A stretch of 64,000 bases of DNA from an uncultured Eubacteriales bacterium (lineage in GTDB: Bacteria > Bacillota > Clostridia > Christensenellales > Aristaeellaceae): contig CALVNS010000009.1 in NCBI GenBank assembly GCA_944349855.1, positions 1-64,000 of the forward strand, written 5' to 3'. Shown here one piece after another: positions 48,101-57,542 of the stretch. The position numbers and the translations under genes are program-made. The notes beneath the pieces are model-generated. The model was not told where the DNA came from. It worked only from the letters and a program-made list of their open reading frames with translations, and searched no databases. Position 1 is the stretch's first letter. Each line of letters begins with the position of its first letter.

Positions 48101-49252
48101 TTGGCAATTTGCGTTTGCATCATCATCGCTTCAATCCTGTTTATCATATACGCTATATATCAGGGCGTCGTTGCAGAGCGTCGCAGACAGGCTCTTGTGC
48201 GGCATCACGAATTGAGTTGGAAATTCACAAATAAGGGATCAGATACCAATAGTCTTAAAACGGCAAAAGAGTGCTTGTATACACTATCCAGCAGCTACGA
48301 AGATATAAAGGGGTACACAAATGCCAATGAGCGTTTCTGTTATGAAGATGACATCGAAGAAATCAGGCAGAACGCCGAAGGTATAGCAGAAGAAAAATGG
48401 AGAAAAAAAGCAGATTCTTATCTTTTGAAAATCGAACAGGCATATGACGCGATTGCGTACTACAATTTCCAGACCGTTGAAAAGGCTTATAAATCCAAAA
48501 ACATTCTGATAAAGGCATATGATGACTTGTTCGATTGGACCAGAATGTGCCATGAGGAAAACGGGGATATATGGAAAGACATAAACATATGGAATGAAGC
48601 CCAAGAAGATGTGGGTGCGATTCTTGAACGCTACGACCATTATGTTCTGTGGAACGAGCAAACCGGTAGTGCCGCTACTGTTCGCCAGCAGCTTATAGCA
48701 ACATTAGATAAGCGAATCGAAATGATGCGCCCTGAATACCAGCGCAAAACGAAGCTGCGTTCCCTGATCATGCAAAAGATAGGCAGCCATGGAACTGTGC
48801 AAAGAAGCCACCTTCTCAAGACGCATTTCGATGGGTTTGTCACAGGAGAGATAACCGCTTGCTATAAAGGCCTTCTGAAAGAACACGCCGTTATCGAATA
48901 TAAACAAGGCTCTGTATACTTCGTTGTCTTGTCAGATGCCGCTGCAAAAAAATACTCGCCAGCCAAGAAAACAAACCAGAAGCCAACAAAAGAAAATTCT
49001 CAGCCCGCAGAAGGGGCGGAGAAGGAGCATGGTATGATTGCTTCAAGGACAAGACTTCTTTACAGGGAACTTCTTCGCCATTTTGACGAGGAGGGGATTG
49101 AATATGTCGATAAAACCGTTAGTGGCGGTGGTTTATACTTTTTTAGCGAAACAGAAGCCGAGAATTTGAGAATGAAGGATTATCCCGTGTTCTTTGCTGA
49201 GAAAGGAACCAAAGGGACAGGTCATCGTCCGGCCTGGTATATCAGGCTTTAA
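48101..49252 (+). CDS. Membrane-anchored unknown of the lysogeny module
   Basis: About 383 residues; the start is TTG 48101 (6 bases after GAGGTG) or ATG 48095. Residues 1-24 form one transmembrane helix (AICVCIIIASILFIIYAIYQG). A long helical soluble part follows (about 30-215). A winged-helix-like segment is seen near 220-290 (LRSLIMQKIGSHGTVQRSHLLKTHFDGFVTGEITACYKGLLKEHAVIEYKQGSVYFVVL), then a Lys/Glu linker and a C-terminal beta part. It is transcribed with or after the repressor, so it is probably expressed in the lysogen; superinfection exclusion or abortive infection is a guess. Confidence 0.65.
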   Translation: MAICVCIIIASILFIIYAIYQGVVAERRRQALVRHHELSWKFTNKGSDTNSLKTAKECLYTLSSSYEDIKGYTNANERFCYEDDIEEIRQNAEGIAEEKWRKKADSYLLKIEQAYDAIAYYNFQTVEKAYKSKNILIKAYDDLFDWTRMCHEENGDIWKDINIWNEAQEDVGAILERYDHYVLWNEQTGSAATVRQQLIATLDKRIEMMRPEYQRKTKLRSLIMQKIGSHGTVQRSHLLKTHFDGFVTGEITACYKGLLKEHAVIEYKQGSVYFVVLSDAAAKKYSPAKKTNQKPTKENSQPAEGAEKEHGMIASRTRLLYRELLRHFDEEGIEYVDKTVSGGGLYFFSETEAENLRMKDYPVFFAEKGTKGTGHRPAWYIRL

Positions 49253-49376
49253 TAAAAAATTCGCCCAGACTGCTACCTGTGCGGATCAAATGCAAGGGAA
49301 ACGCAATCGCCGCGAAGCGCTTTCCGCGGCCAGCATATCGCATGCTGCCTGTGTTGAGAGCCGGAGAGGATGAAGC

Positions 49377-51098
49377 ATGAACGCCGTTATTTACGCAAGG
49401 TTTTCGTCGCATAGCCAGCGGGAACAGTCCATCGAAGGTCAGCTCCGGGATTGCCACGAGTACGCAAAGCGCTATGATATAAACGTCGTCGGGGAATACA
49501 TCGACCGTGCCATATCCGGCATGACCGATGATCGGCCGGACTTTCAGCGCATGATCTCCGATGCTGCCAAAAAGCAGTTTGAGCGGATCATCGTCTGGAA
49601 ATTGGATCGCTTTGCCCGCAATCGCTATGATTCGGCCCTCTACAAGCACAAGCTCAAGCAATATGGCATCCGCGTCATATCTGCCATGGAGAACGTCGGA
49701 GAGGGGGATGAATCAATCCTCCTGGAAGCGCTCCTTGAGGCGTCTGCGGAGTATTATTCCCTTGACCTAAAGAAAAAGATCCTTCGCGGCCAGCGTGAAA
49801 CCATCGCAAAGGGCCGTTGGTGTGGCGGGCCTACCCCGTATGGCTATAAGGCCGTGGAGGGTAAGCTGCTGGCGGATGAAAAAACCGCGCCGATCATCCG
49901 CTATGTTTTTGAGCAGTATGCCCAGGGCATCCCGATGAAGAAGATCATCGACGAGTTGAAACGTCGTGGCGTCCGCAGCTCCCGCGGTGGGGAGCTGACC
50001 TATACTACTTTTTCCCGCGCCATCACCAATCCTGTGTATATCGGCAATTTCACATACAAGGGCGAAGTGATAGACGGCGTTGCACAAGCCTTGGTAGACG
50101 AGGACGTGTTCAACCAGGCGCAGATCATCGTCAAGGCCAACGCTCACGCTCCGGCAGCCAATAAGGCGAATGTGGAGTATATGCTACAGGGCAAGGCATT
50201 CTGCGGGCATTGTGGCTCCCATATGATTGGCGAGAGCGGCAGAAGCCGTAACGGAGACACTTATTATTACTACTCCTGTGCTGCTCGCAAAAAGAAGCAC
50301 TCCTGCCGGAAGAAAAACGAGAAGAAGGACTTTATCGAGTGGTATGTTGTTGAGCAAACCTTGGAATATGTTCTCACTCCCGCCCGTATACGGGACATCG
50401 CAAAAGCCGTCGTCGCCGAATATGACAAGGAGTTTTCGGAAAGTAGGGTAGAGGAATTCGAAAGGGCCATTAAGCAGTATGAGCGAGAGCTGGATAAGCT
50501 GGTCGATGCTCTGGTGGATGCTCCGAAGGTAGCTCATAAACGCATCTACGAGAAGATGGAAACCCTGGAGGCGCAAAAAGCCTCCATGGAAAATGAGTTG
50601 GTCAAGCTGCGGATCGCCAGTGAAATTCGTTTCACCGAAGAAGAAGTACGGGCATGGCTTCGCCGCTTCTGCACCGGTGACCTCTTTGATCTCGAATTTC
50701 GCCGCAACATCATCGACACCTTTATCAACTGCATCTATCTATACGATGATCACATCATCATATTTTACAACATTAAGGGCGGAAAACAGGTTTCCTATGT
50801 TGACCTTTCTGAATCACTGGAAGCCGGTTCAGAGGGCAGTGGTTCGGATTTGAACGCAAATGCTCCACCAACGCCCGAATGTATTGACATTCGGGTTTTT
50901 TTATTACCTCTTTGGTCAAGGGAGGCGAGGGCGCGATGTCGCACAACGATCTGCCGTGCGGGCAGCGCTATATGGACTGGCTCATGGGCGAGGTGGACCG
51001 GCACTACGGCGTCGAGCCCGCCGGCATTGCGCCCGCAAGGCGCGGCTATTACGGCCAGACCTGGAAGGTCCAGGGCGCGGGGCGCGCGTACTTCCTGA
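49377..51098 (+). CDS. Large serine recombinase (integrase), frame running into host DNA
   Basis: The protein has the resolvase domain with the nucleophile Ser in YARFSSHSQREQSIEGQ (about residue 10) and IVWKLDRFARNRYDSALYKHKLKQYG. The Recombinase domain (about 150-255: GRWCGGPTPYGYK, ITNPVYIGNFTYKG) comes next. A zinc ribbon follows with CGHCGSHMIGESGRSRNGDTYYYYSCAARKKKHSCRKK (about 280-318). A coiled coil covers about 350-410. The natural protein should end near residue 500. Instead the frame stays open through a terminator at 50874 and into the GC-rich host gene for about 65 more codons. This indicates that the attachment site lies at the 3' end of the gene. Confidence 0.9.
   Translation: MNAVIYARFSSHSQREQSIEGQLRDCHEYAKRYDINVVGEYIDRAISGMTDDRPDFQRMISDAAKKQFERIIVWKLDRFARNRYDSALYKHKLKQYGIRVISAMENVGEGDESILLEALLEASAEYYSLDLKKKILRGQRETIAKGRWCGGPTPYGYKAVEGKLLADEKTAPIIRYVFEQYAQGIPMKKIIDELKRRGVRSSRGGELTYTTFSRAITNPVYIGNFTYKGEVIDGVAQALVDEDVFNQAQIIVKANAHAPAANKANVEYMLQGKAFCGHCGSHMIGESGRSRNGDTYYYYSCAARKKKHSCRKKNEKKDFIEWYVVEQTLEYVLTPARIRDIAKAVVAEYDKEFSESRVEEFERAIKQYERELDKLVDALVDAPKVAHKRIYEKMETLEAQKASMENELVKLRIASEIRFTEEEVRAWLRRFCTGDLFDLEFRRNIIDTFINCIYLYDDHIIIFYNIKGGKQVSYVDLSESLEAGSEGSGSDLNANAPPTPECIDIRVFLLPLWSREARARCRTTICRAGSAIWTGSWARWTGTTASSPPALRPQGAAITARPGRSRARGARTS
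50850..50925. other. Probable right attachment-site junction
   Basis: Base composition changes abruptly from phage-like to very GC-rich near 50915, and the recombinase frame loses its expected end here. The exact core cannot be fixed because the other end of the element is outside the window. Confidence 0.5.
50874..50902 (+). terminator. Terminator at the prophage right end
   Basis: Perfect 8-bp stem CCCGAATG (50874-50881) with CATTCGGG (50888-50895) around TATTGA, then seven T. It lies within the recombinase frame and about 34 bp before the start of the host kinase gene. Confidence 0.9.
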
Positions 51099-51892
51099 AG
51101 ACGGACGCGCTGGCGTTTCATCAGGCGAGGTTTCAAGGGAGCCTGCCGGTGATCGCATATCTGTACGATCACGGCGCGGATTTCGTCGGCCGTGTGATAC
51201 CCACCCGGGAGGGCCGGCTGCACGCGCGCATGGGCGACGCGGTGGCGGGCCTGTTTGAATGGGTGGACGGCGAGAACGTGGAGACGGACGAGACCAAGGC
51301 GGCGGAATACCGGCTGCTCAGCCGGGTGTACGCGCTGTCGAGGCCGGGATTTGCCATCCCCACGGCGGTATTTTCGGATGAGGCGGCCGCGCGCTTTTAC
51401 CAGCTGTGGGCGGCGCTTGAGGCAGCCCCGCGCGCGGACGCGGACCGTGCGCTGCTGGCCGTGCTGGAGCGCTTCCGGGAACAGACGGCCCACTGCGCCG
51501 CGCGGCTTGCGCATATGGCGCGCCTTTGCCGGGACGGGGACGTCGCCTTCTACCTGACGCATGGGGATGCCGGCGGCAATTTCTTCGTCGGCGGCGGCAG
51601 GCACTACATCTTCGACTGGGACGAGGTCATGTACGCGCCCCTGGAGCGAGACGCGTGGGTCATGGGCTGCTACGGCTGGGCGCGGCAGCTGTTCGAGGAG
51701 ACGCTCCGCGCCCGCGGCATTCCCTGCCGGCTGCGGCCGGAGCGGCTGGCCTTCTACTGTTATCACATGTATTTCTTCTATCTGGGCGAGATGCTCATGG
51801 TGCACGCCGTGAGCGACCAGACGGAGCGGATCCGGGGCTATCTGGAGGACGGCTGGATCCTGAGCCGGGTGGCGTATGCCGACACGGTCTGA
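50936..51892 (+). CDS. APH-family kinase-like protein
   Basis: The 318-residue host protein has the aminoglycoside/choline kinase-like catalytic motif YLTHGDAGGNFFV (near 210) and HYIFDWDEVMYAPLERD after it. The N-lobe includes YGQTWKVQGAGRAYFLKTD. The C-terminal helical part (YCYHMYFFYLGEMLMVHAV) resembles spore-coat-type kinases (CotS group) more than antibiotic kinases. The substrate is unknown. It starts right at the prophage junction, with GGGAGG in front but no promoter of its own between the phage terminator and the ATG. Confidence 0.8.
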   Translation: MSHNDLPCGQRYMDWLMGEVDRHYGVEPAGIAPARRGYYGQTWKVQGAGRAYFLKTDALAFHQARFQGSLPVIAYLYDHGADFVGRVIPTREGRLHARMGDAVAGLFEWVDGENVETDETKAAEYRLLSRVYALSRPGFAIPTAVFSDEAAARFYQLWAALEAAPRADADRALLAVLERFREQTAHCAARLAHMARLCRDGDVAFYLTHGDAGGNFFVGGGRHYIFDWDEVMYAPLERDAWVMGCYGWARQLFEETLRARGIPCRLRPERLAFYCYHMYFFYLGEMLMVHAVSDQTERIRGYLEDGWILSRVAYADTV

Positions 51893-51923
51893 GCGCCATG
51901 GAATGGGAAAGGACGTGCTGAGG

Positions 51924-52775
51924 ATGAAGAGACGTTGGACATGGGGCCTGTGGCCCCTGCTGGCGGCCGCGCCGGGCGTGGCCGTCGGGTGTGCGGTCAT
52001 GCGTGTGCAGGGCGTGGGCGCTTCGGCAATCCTGCAAAACGTCGCGGCGCTGCTCGTGGGCGGCGTGGGCGCGTGGCTCTATGTGGCCGCGCCGCGCGGC
52101 GGGAGGGCCTGGAGCCGGCATGCCGGCATGCTGTTGTGCGCGGGACTGCTGCTGTGCACGTTCCTGGACGCCGGCCTGCAGGGCGTGCACCGGTGGATCC
52201 GGCTGGGGCCGCTGGCGCTGAACGCGGCGTTTCTGGCCGTGCCTGCCGCGCTGATCGGGCTGGACCGCCGGATGCGGGAGGGGAGGACGTATGAGGCGTG
52301 CGCGTGGGGCGTGGCCGTCGGCGCGCTGCTGCTCCTGCAGCTGGATGCGTCCATGGCCAGCGCGCTGGCGCTGGCCGCGGTCCCAGTGCTGCTGCAGGGA
52401 CAAAAAAATCGGGCGGCCCGTTGGGTCGCCCTCTGCGCGCTGTTTGCGCTGGCAGTCGCGTCGTGGCTGCGGCCCGATCCGCTGGAGCCGGTCGCGCACG
52501 TGGAGGGAATGCTGTCGCTGGCCTGGACGTGCGGCCCGGGATACGGGCTGCTGAGCCTGCTGTCGCTGGCGATCCTGTTCATCCCGTTTGCGCTCGGCCC
52601 GCGCCGCCAGCCTGCGCGCGCGCTGTGCGCGGGCAACGCGCTGCTGTTTGCAGGGCTGCTGCTCAGCACCCGCTTTGGCGCGTTCCCGGTGCCCGTGCTC
52701 GGCGGCGGCGCGTCGCCCATCCTGGGCTATCTGCTCGCCGCGGCGCACGCCGTGCGGCGGATGCGGGCGGACTGA
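51924..52775 (+). CDS. Polytopic membrane protein, weak SEDS-like signature
   Basis: About 283 residues with eight or so hydrophobic helices. The stretch LQGVHRWIRLGPLALNAAFLAVPAALIGLDRRMREG recalls the R-W-I-x-LGP loop of FtsW/RodA proteins, but the protein is much shorter and other SEDS motifs are not evident. It follows the kinase gene on the same strand; the start (51924, or 51903) is uncertain. Confidence 0.6.
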   Translation: MKRRWTWGLWPLLAAAPGVAVGCAVMRVQGVGASAILQNVAALLVGGVGAWLYVAAPRGGRAWSRHAGMLLCAGLLLCTFLDAGLQGVHRWIRLGPLALNAAFLAVPAALIGLDRRMREGRTYEACAWGVAVGALLLLQLDASMASALALAAVPVLLQGQKNRAARWVALCALFALAVASWLRPDPLEPVAHVEGMLSLAWTCGPGYGLLSLLSLAILFIPFALGPRRQPARALCAGNALLFAGLLLSTRFGAFPVPVLGGGASPILGYLLAAAHAVRRMRAD

Positions 52776-52797
52776 CGGCTCAGGCCCCGCCCGAAGT

Positions 52798-53910
52798 TCA
52801 GGCCCCGCCCGCGCCGCCCAGCAGCTCGCGCAGCGCGTCGGCGAGCGCGTCGATCCGGTCGCGCCGCAGGGCGTAGCGATAGCGCACGCCCTCCTTGCGC
52901 GCGTCCAGCAGGCCGCCGTGCATCAGTTCCGCCATGTGGTGCGAGATCGTGGCGGGCGTCAGGCGCATTCGCTGCACGATCTCCTGGCCGTAGAGCGGGC
53001 CGCGGGCGAGCATGGACAGGATCTGCATGCGCCGCGGATCGGCGAGCGCCTTGAGCGCGGGCATCAGCGCCTCCGCGGGGTCCAGACGCTCCTCCTCCCG
53101 CGCAAGCGGGCAGAAGAGCAGCCCCCACAGCAGCTGCTGGCGCTCCGGCAGCCCTACCGCCCGGGCGCAGGTCGCATCGCTCTGCGCGCAGATGCGCGTG
53201 GGCGCGAACGCGAGCGGCTGGATGGGGCAATCCGCGGCGTCCAGCGAGACGCCGTAGCGCGTGAGAAACGACTGCGCGCCGCCCGCGTGGGCGACGGCCT
53301 CGTCCGTCTCCTCGCGAAACAGGCGCATCAGCGGCTCCAGCAGCGGCAGGGCCTGCTCCAGGAGCGGGCGCGTCTGCGCCAGGACGTCCAGCATCGCGTC
53401 GCGCCGCGCGTCATAGCGGAAGAACAGGTCGCACGCCGCCCACTTGGTCGCGTCCGACAGCCCTGCGCCGGCGAGCGCCCGCACGAACGCCGCCTCCGGA
53501 TCGCCCCAGCCGGTGTCCGTTGGCTCCGGATCGGGGAGCAGCGCGCCCAGCAGCCGCCGTGCGATCAGCGCCCGCCGCTCCGCCTCTGTGGCATCCGGCA
53601 CGCGCGCGAGGAAGCGTTCGGTCAGCAGGATGGCACAGGCGGGGCTGGCGTTGGCCCCGGGCAGCGAAAAGTCGGCCCGCAGCGATTCGGGCGCAAAGGG
53701 CAGGCGCGACGTCACCGCGTCGTACGCCGCCTCCAGCGGGCCGAAGAGCGCGTCCGCGCGCGCATCCGACAGGCGGAACCGGCGCGCATAGTGCGCACGC
53801 AGCTGCGCAGGCGTCAGGGCCGGGTCGTCGGCCTGCGCCGGATCGCCGGCGAAGCACTCCAGCAGCAGGCAACACTCCAAATCCATATCCAGTCCGGGCA
53901 AAAACGTCAT
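52798..53910 (-). CDS. ArsR-type transcriptional regulator with large N-terminal domain
   Basis: The 370-residue protein has an unusual N-terminal domain of about 280 residues (Ala/Leu-rich, helical). The ArsR winged helix is at the C-terminus (ALKALADPRRMQILSMLARGPLYGQEIVQRMRLTPATISHHMAELMHGGLLDARKEGVRYRYAL). The start ATGA overlaps the stop of the MFS gene, so both are in one operon. It probably controls that operon, perhaps through the TATCTTAAGATA palindrome upstream. Confidence 0.85.
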   Translation of the reverse strand: MTFLPGLDMDLECCLLLECFAGDPAQADDPALTPAQLRAHYARRFRLSDARADALFGPLEAAYDAVTSRLPFAPESLRADFSLPGANASPACAILLTERFLARVPDATEAERRALIARRLLGALLPDPEPTDTGWGDPEAAFVRALAGAGLSDATKWAACDLFFRYDARRDAMLDVLAQTRPLLEQALPLLEPLMRLFREETDEAVAHAGGAQSFLTRYGVSLDAADCPIQPLAFAPTRICAQSDATCARAVGLPERQQLLWGLLFCPLAREEERLDPAEALMPALKALADPRRMQILSMLARGPLYGQEIVQRMRLTPATISHHMAELMHGGLLDARKEGVRYRYALRRDRIDALADALRELLGGAGGA

Positions 53911-55193
53911 GACAAAACCTCCTTCTGGGATGGCGCAGCGGGAGCTGCGGTCACCTCGTCAAAGCGGGCATAGCCGCGCATGCGCGAGAGCACGGCCGTG
54001 ATGCACAGCAGCAGCGCGCCCGAGACCGCGATCACCGCCGCGATGGGCAGCACGCCCGCCGCCGCCGCGCACAGCAGCGCGCCCAGCGGCGTGGCGGCAT
54101 TGAGCACTGCGTTGGTCAGGCCGCTCATGCGGCCGATCACGTCGCGCCCGATGCAGCGCATGAACGCCGCGGAGTAGAGCGTGGTGAGCACGCCGAAGCC
54201 CACGCCGGTCAGGCCGAAGACGCCCAGCGCCGCGGCCAGACGCGCCGGGGCCGGCTCCAGCAGCGGCGCGCCGCCCAGCAGCAGCAGGCACGCGCCCAGA
54301 GACGCGAGCGTGGCGAAGAACATGCGCCGCCCGCCCATGCGCAGCTTGGGCATCGCCAGCGCACCCAGCGCCATGCCCGCCGAGATGAGCAGCTCCATCG
54401 CCGAGAGCATGCCCGCGCCCGCGCCCAGCACATCCACCACGTAGGGCGTGCCCAGCGCGCTCATCGGCACGAGGGCAAAGTTCATCAGCGCGCCGGCGAG
54501 CAGCAGCAACAGCACGAAGCGGTCGCCGCGCACGGCGTAGCGCACGCCCTCCAGCAGCTGCATGCGCAGGCCGCCTTCCACGGCATGCGGCGTCTGCGCA
54601 CGACGGGGCCGCAGCCGCGCCACGACGCACGCGGAGAACAGGAACGTCGCCGCGTCGATCGCCAGCACCCCGGGCGTGCCCAGCAGCGCCACCGCGCCGC
54701 CCGCCAGGCACAGGCCCACGACCTCCGCGGTCCGCTCTAGCGCGCCGGACAGCCCTGCGCCCAGCGTGTACTTGTCCTCGTCCAGCAGCAGCGGCCGCAG
54801 CGCGACCCCTGCCGGGATGCGCAGCGCCTCCAGGCTGGAGATGGCCAGCGTCGTTGCCGCCAGCATCCACGGCGTCAACCGCCCTGCGCCGTAGAGCAGC
54901 GCCGTGAGCAGCACCGCCGCGCCGCGCCCCACGTCGCACAGCGCCATGATCCGCTGCAGGCGCCCGCACCGGTCCGCCCAGACGCCCGCCAGCGGCTGCA
55001 GCAGGACCGTCGGCAGCGCGTTGAGCGCCACCAGCGCCGCCATCAGCGACGCGCTGCCCGTCACCTCGTACATCATCAGCGAATAGGCGATCATGTCCAG
55101 CGAGTCGCCAAAGCGGCTGACCGTGTTGGCCGCCAGCAGCCGCAGGTACATCCGCTGGCTGCGCAGGATGGCATATTTGTTGTTAGACGGCAT
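53907..55193 (-). CDS. MFS transporter
   Basis: 428 residues from ATG 55193. Twelve hydrophobic helices with typical MFS features: RLLAANTVSRFGDSLDMIAYSLMMYEVTGSASLMAALVALNALP and the loop PLAGVWADRCGRLQRIMALCD (between TM2 and TM3). The type is that of MFS_3 exporters of macrolides or siderophores; the substrate is unknown. Confidence 0.88.
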   Translation of the reverse strand: MPSNNKYAILRSQRMYLRLLAANTVSRFGDSLDMIAYSLMMYEVTGSASLMAALVALNALPTVLLQPLAGVWADRCGRLQRIMALCDVGRGAAVLLTALLYGAGRLTPWMLAATTLAISSLEALRIPAGVALRPLLLDEDKYTLGAGLSGALERTAEVVGLCLAGGAVALLGTPGVLAIDAATFLFSACVVARLRPRRAQTPHAVEGGLRMQLLEGVRYAVRGDRFVLLLLLAGALMNFALVPMSALGTPYVVDVLGAGAGMLSAMELLISAGMALGALAMPKLRMGGRRMFFATLASLGACLLLLGGAPLLEPAPARLAAALGVFGLTGVGFGVLTTLYSAAFMRCIGRDVIGRMSGLTNAVLNAATPLGALLCAAAAGVLPIAAVIAVSGALLLCITAVLSRMRGYARFDEVTAAPAAPSQKEVLS

Positions 55194-55225
55194 GCAAATA
55201 CATCCTTTCACGATCATCTAACGAA

Positions 55226-55254
55226 AGGATAGCAGAAGCATGCCGCCTTGTCAA
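55226..55254 (-). promoter_or_regulatory. Promoter of the MFS-ArsR operon
   Basis: Minus strand TTGACA (55249-55254), a 17-bp spacer, TATCCT (55226-55231). Just upstream lie the 12-bp perfect palindrome TATCTTAAGATA (55271-55282) and a wider ATATTCG/CGAATAT dyad, candidate sites for the ArsR-type protein. Confidence 0.8.
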
Positions 55255-55295
55255 GGAAATATTCGAAAAATATCTTAAGATAAATTAGACGAATA

Positions 55296-57377
55296 TCATC
55301 CGACTGCGTTGCCGGAGAAGGGCGCGTCCGGCGGGATGAGCGTCGGGGACGGCGTGGCCGTGGGAATGGCCGTGGCGGTCGGGACGGGCGTGGCCGTGGG
55401 GATGGCCGTCGGCGCGGGCGTGGCGGTCGGGAGGGCCGTGGGGCCCGGGGTGGCGGTGACGAAGAAGGCGTCGGGCTCCGGCGTGCGCACGGCGGTGGGC
55501 GCGGGCGACGGGGTGGGCGTGAGCACGGGCGACGCGGTGGGCGCGGGGGAGACGGTGGGCACGGCGCTGGGGCTGAGGTCGGGGCTGTAGAGCAGCGCGA
55601 GGGTCTGCTGGCCGGCGACGCCGTCGACGCTCAGGCCGTGGTCGCGCTGGAAGGCCTCGACGGCCTCGATGGTGCCGCCGTAATAGCCGCCGGTGACGGT
55701 GCCGTGATAGTAGCCCAGCTCCTGGAGCCTGCGCTGCAGGAAGTAGACGGCCTCGCTCTCCGTGCCGCGCTTGAGGATGCCCGAGTAGGCGGGGAAGTTG
55801 ACGCCGTCGTAGACGGGCTCGGCGGTGGGCTGGGGCGTGACGGCGGGCAGCATGGTGCCGTAGTCCAGGGGTGGCGGCTTGAGCGACTCGGTGAGCTCGG
55901 GGTCGGGCTCGCCCTCGAAGATGCGGATGATCGTGCCCGCCTGGCAGTTGTCATAGATCCACTTGGCGTCCGCCACGAGCAGGCGCACGCAGCCGTGGGA
56001 GGCGGGCGTGCCCAGCGCCTCGTAGGAGCTGACGGCCAGGTCGTCCTCATTGGGCGAGTAGTAGAGCACGGAGTGGAAGGCGTTGAGCGAGTCGATGCGG
56101 GTCAGGTACTGCGCGTGCGAATCCCACTGGGGGAAGTAGCCCCAACGGGCGCGCTTGGCCGGCATCTTGACGGTCTCCACGGGCGTGGGATGGCTGGAGG
56201 TGCCGGTGGAGCAGATCATCTGGCGCACGACGATGGTGTACTGCCCGGCTTCGTCCAGGCCGTAGGCAGTGGTGATCTGGTTGGTCAGATCGACCTCGAG
56301 CAGGTAGGGCATGGGCGCGGGCGTGGCCGTCGGGCGCGGCGTGGCCCAGGAGGGCACGGGCTGCGGGTCGGCAAAGAGCGCGGCCTGCGTGTCCTGTCCG
56401 GCGACGCCGTCGACGGTCAGGCCGTTGTTCTTCTGGAAGGCCCGCACCGCGTCGCGCGTGTGGCGGTAGTAGCCGCCGGTGACCTTCGCGTCGAAGTAGC
56501 CCAGCTCGGCAAGGCGCTGCTGCAGCGCGGCCACGTCGTCGCCGGTGTCGCCATACTCGAGCTTGCGCTCATAGGTGAAGGGCATGGGCGTGGCCGAGAC
56601 GCCCGGCTGCGCGGGCGCAGGCGTGGGGGAGGGCGTGGGCGTTGCGGCGGGCTGCAGGTCGGCCGGGGAGGCGACCGTGCCGTCCGAGCGCACGCACTCA
56701 CCCATCATCTTGCCCCAGGTGTCCGGGCCGACGACGCCGTCGCGCGACAGGCCGTTGCGCAGCTGGAACGAGCGCACCGCCTCCTCGGTCTTGTCGTAGT
56801 AGCCGCCGGTCACGTTCTCGCGGAAGTAGCCCAGCTCGGCCAGGCGCGTCTGCACGGCGCGCACGTCGTCGCCCTCCGCGCCGTAGGTCAGCGTGCGCGT
56901 GAACGTCGCGCCCGCATAGGCCGAGCCCGTGGGCGCGGGCGTCGCCGTGGCCGGGATGATCCATCCGCTGGTGTCCAGCGTGGGCGCGGCGGCCGGCGTG
57001 GGCGTCGAAGCGGGCGCTACGCCGCCAATGGACGCGGCGTTCTCGTCCATGAGCGTGTTCCAGGTGGTGGCGTTGACGCGGCCGGTCTGCGCCAGGCCCG
57101 TGCGCTGCTGGAAGGCGAGCACCGCCGCGCCGACGGCCTCGTCATATACGTCGCCCGTGCCGTCGGCCAGATAGCCCAGCGCGAACAGGCGCTGACGCAC
57201 CAGCGAGACAGCCTCGCCCGTGGCGCCCACGTACAGCTGCGCAAAGGGCGTGGGCGCGGGCGCGGCGTCCTGCGCCGCACCGGCCTCGGACGATTCGGGC
57301 ATGACGATGATCTCCGCGCGCACACAGGGCGCGAACAGGAACAGCAGCAGGCATAGCAGCGCGGCGGCGCGTTTCAT
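55296..57377 (-). CDS. L,D-transpeptidase (YkuD) with peptidoglycan-binding repeats
   Basis: The 693-residue protein has a signal peptide (MKRAAALLCLLLFLFAPCVRA). Three PG_binding_1 domains precede the catalytic part (about 45-100, 160-215, 265-320; each has LxxLGYxxxxxTGxYxxxTxxAVxxFQxxxGL). The YkuD catalytic domain is at about 345-475 with GTPASHGCVRLLVADAKWIYD, and a fourth PG-binding domain is at about 515-570. The rest is Pro/Thr/Ala repeats. It makes 3-3 crosslinks in, or attaches to, the cell wall. AAGGAG precedes the ATG. Confidence 0.92.
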   Translation of the reverse strand: MKRAAALLCLLLFLFAPCVRAEIIVMPESSEAGAAQDAAPAPTPFAQLYVGATGEAVSLVRQRLFALGYLADGTGDVYDEAVGAAVLAFQQRTGLAQTGRVNATTWNTLMDENAASIGGVAPASTPTPAAAPTLDTSGWIIPATATPAPTGSAYAGATFTRTLTYGAEGDDVRAVQTRLAELGYFRENVTGGYYDKTEEAVRSFQLRNGLSRDGVVGPDTWGKMMGECVRSDGTVASPADLQPAATPTPSPTPAPAQPGVSATPMPFTYERKLEYGDTGDDVAALQQRLAELGYFDAKVTGGYYRHTRDAVRAFQKNNGLTVDGVAGQDTQAALFADPQPVPSWATPRPTATPAPMPYLLEVDLTNQITTAYGLDEAGQYTIVVRQMICSTGTSSHPTPVETVKMPAKRARWGYFPQWDSHAQYLTRIDSLNAFHSVLYYSPNEDDLAVSSYEALGTPASHGCVRLLVADAKWIYDNCQAGTIIRIFEGEPDPELTESLKPPPLDYGTMLPAVTPQPTAEPVYDGVNFPAYSGILKRGTESEAVYFLQRRLQELGYYHGTVTGGYYGGTIEAVEAFQRDHGLSVDGVAGQQTLALLYSPDLSPSAVPTVSPAPTASPVLTPTPSPAPTAVRTPEPDAFFVTATPGPTALPTATPAPTAIPTATPVPTATAIPTATPSPTLIPPDAPFSGNAVG

Positions 57378-57477
57378 GGGCGCATCTCCTTCTGGTGGAC
57401 TTACGTCTATTGTAACCGGACGCGTCGGTTTTTGCAAGATTTGTCGAATCGCGCCGCGCCCCACGCACATGAGACGA

Positions 57478-57506
57478 TTGACAAGGGCAAATGCCTGCCT
57501 TATAAT
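57478..57506 (+). promoter_or_regulatory. Promoter of the PHP gene
   Basis: TTGACA (57478-57483), a 17-bp spacer, TATAAT (57501-57506): consensus, 37 bp before the ATG. Confidence 0.9.
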
Positions 57507-57542
57507 GAAGCAAAATTCAGGAAACGCCAGGGGGGACGCGAC

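Noticed and set aside
50936..51892. Aminoglycoside resistance gene
   Set aside because: The kinase motifs are present, but the rest resembles the wider APH/CotS-type family and nothing points to antibiotics.
55296..57377. Repeat-rich part as a DNA repeat element
   Set aside because: The repeats are Pro/Thr/Ala codons and PG-binding domains of one protein, not a separate DNA element.
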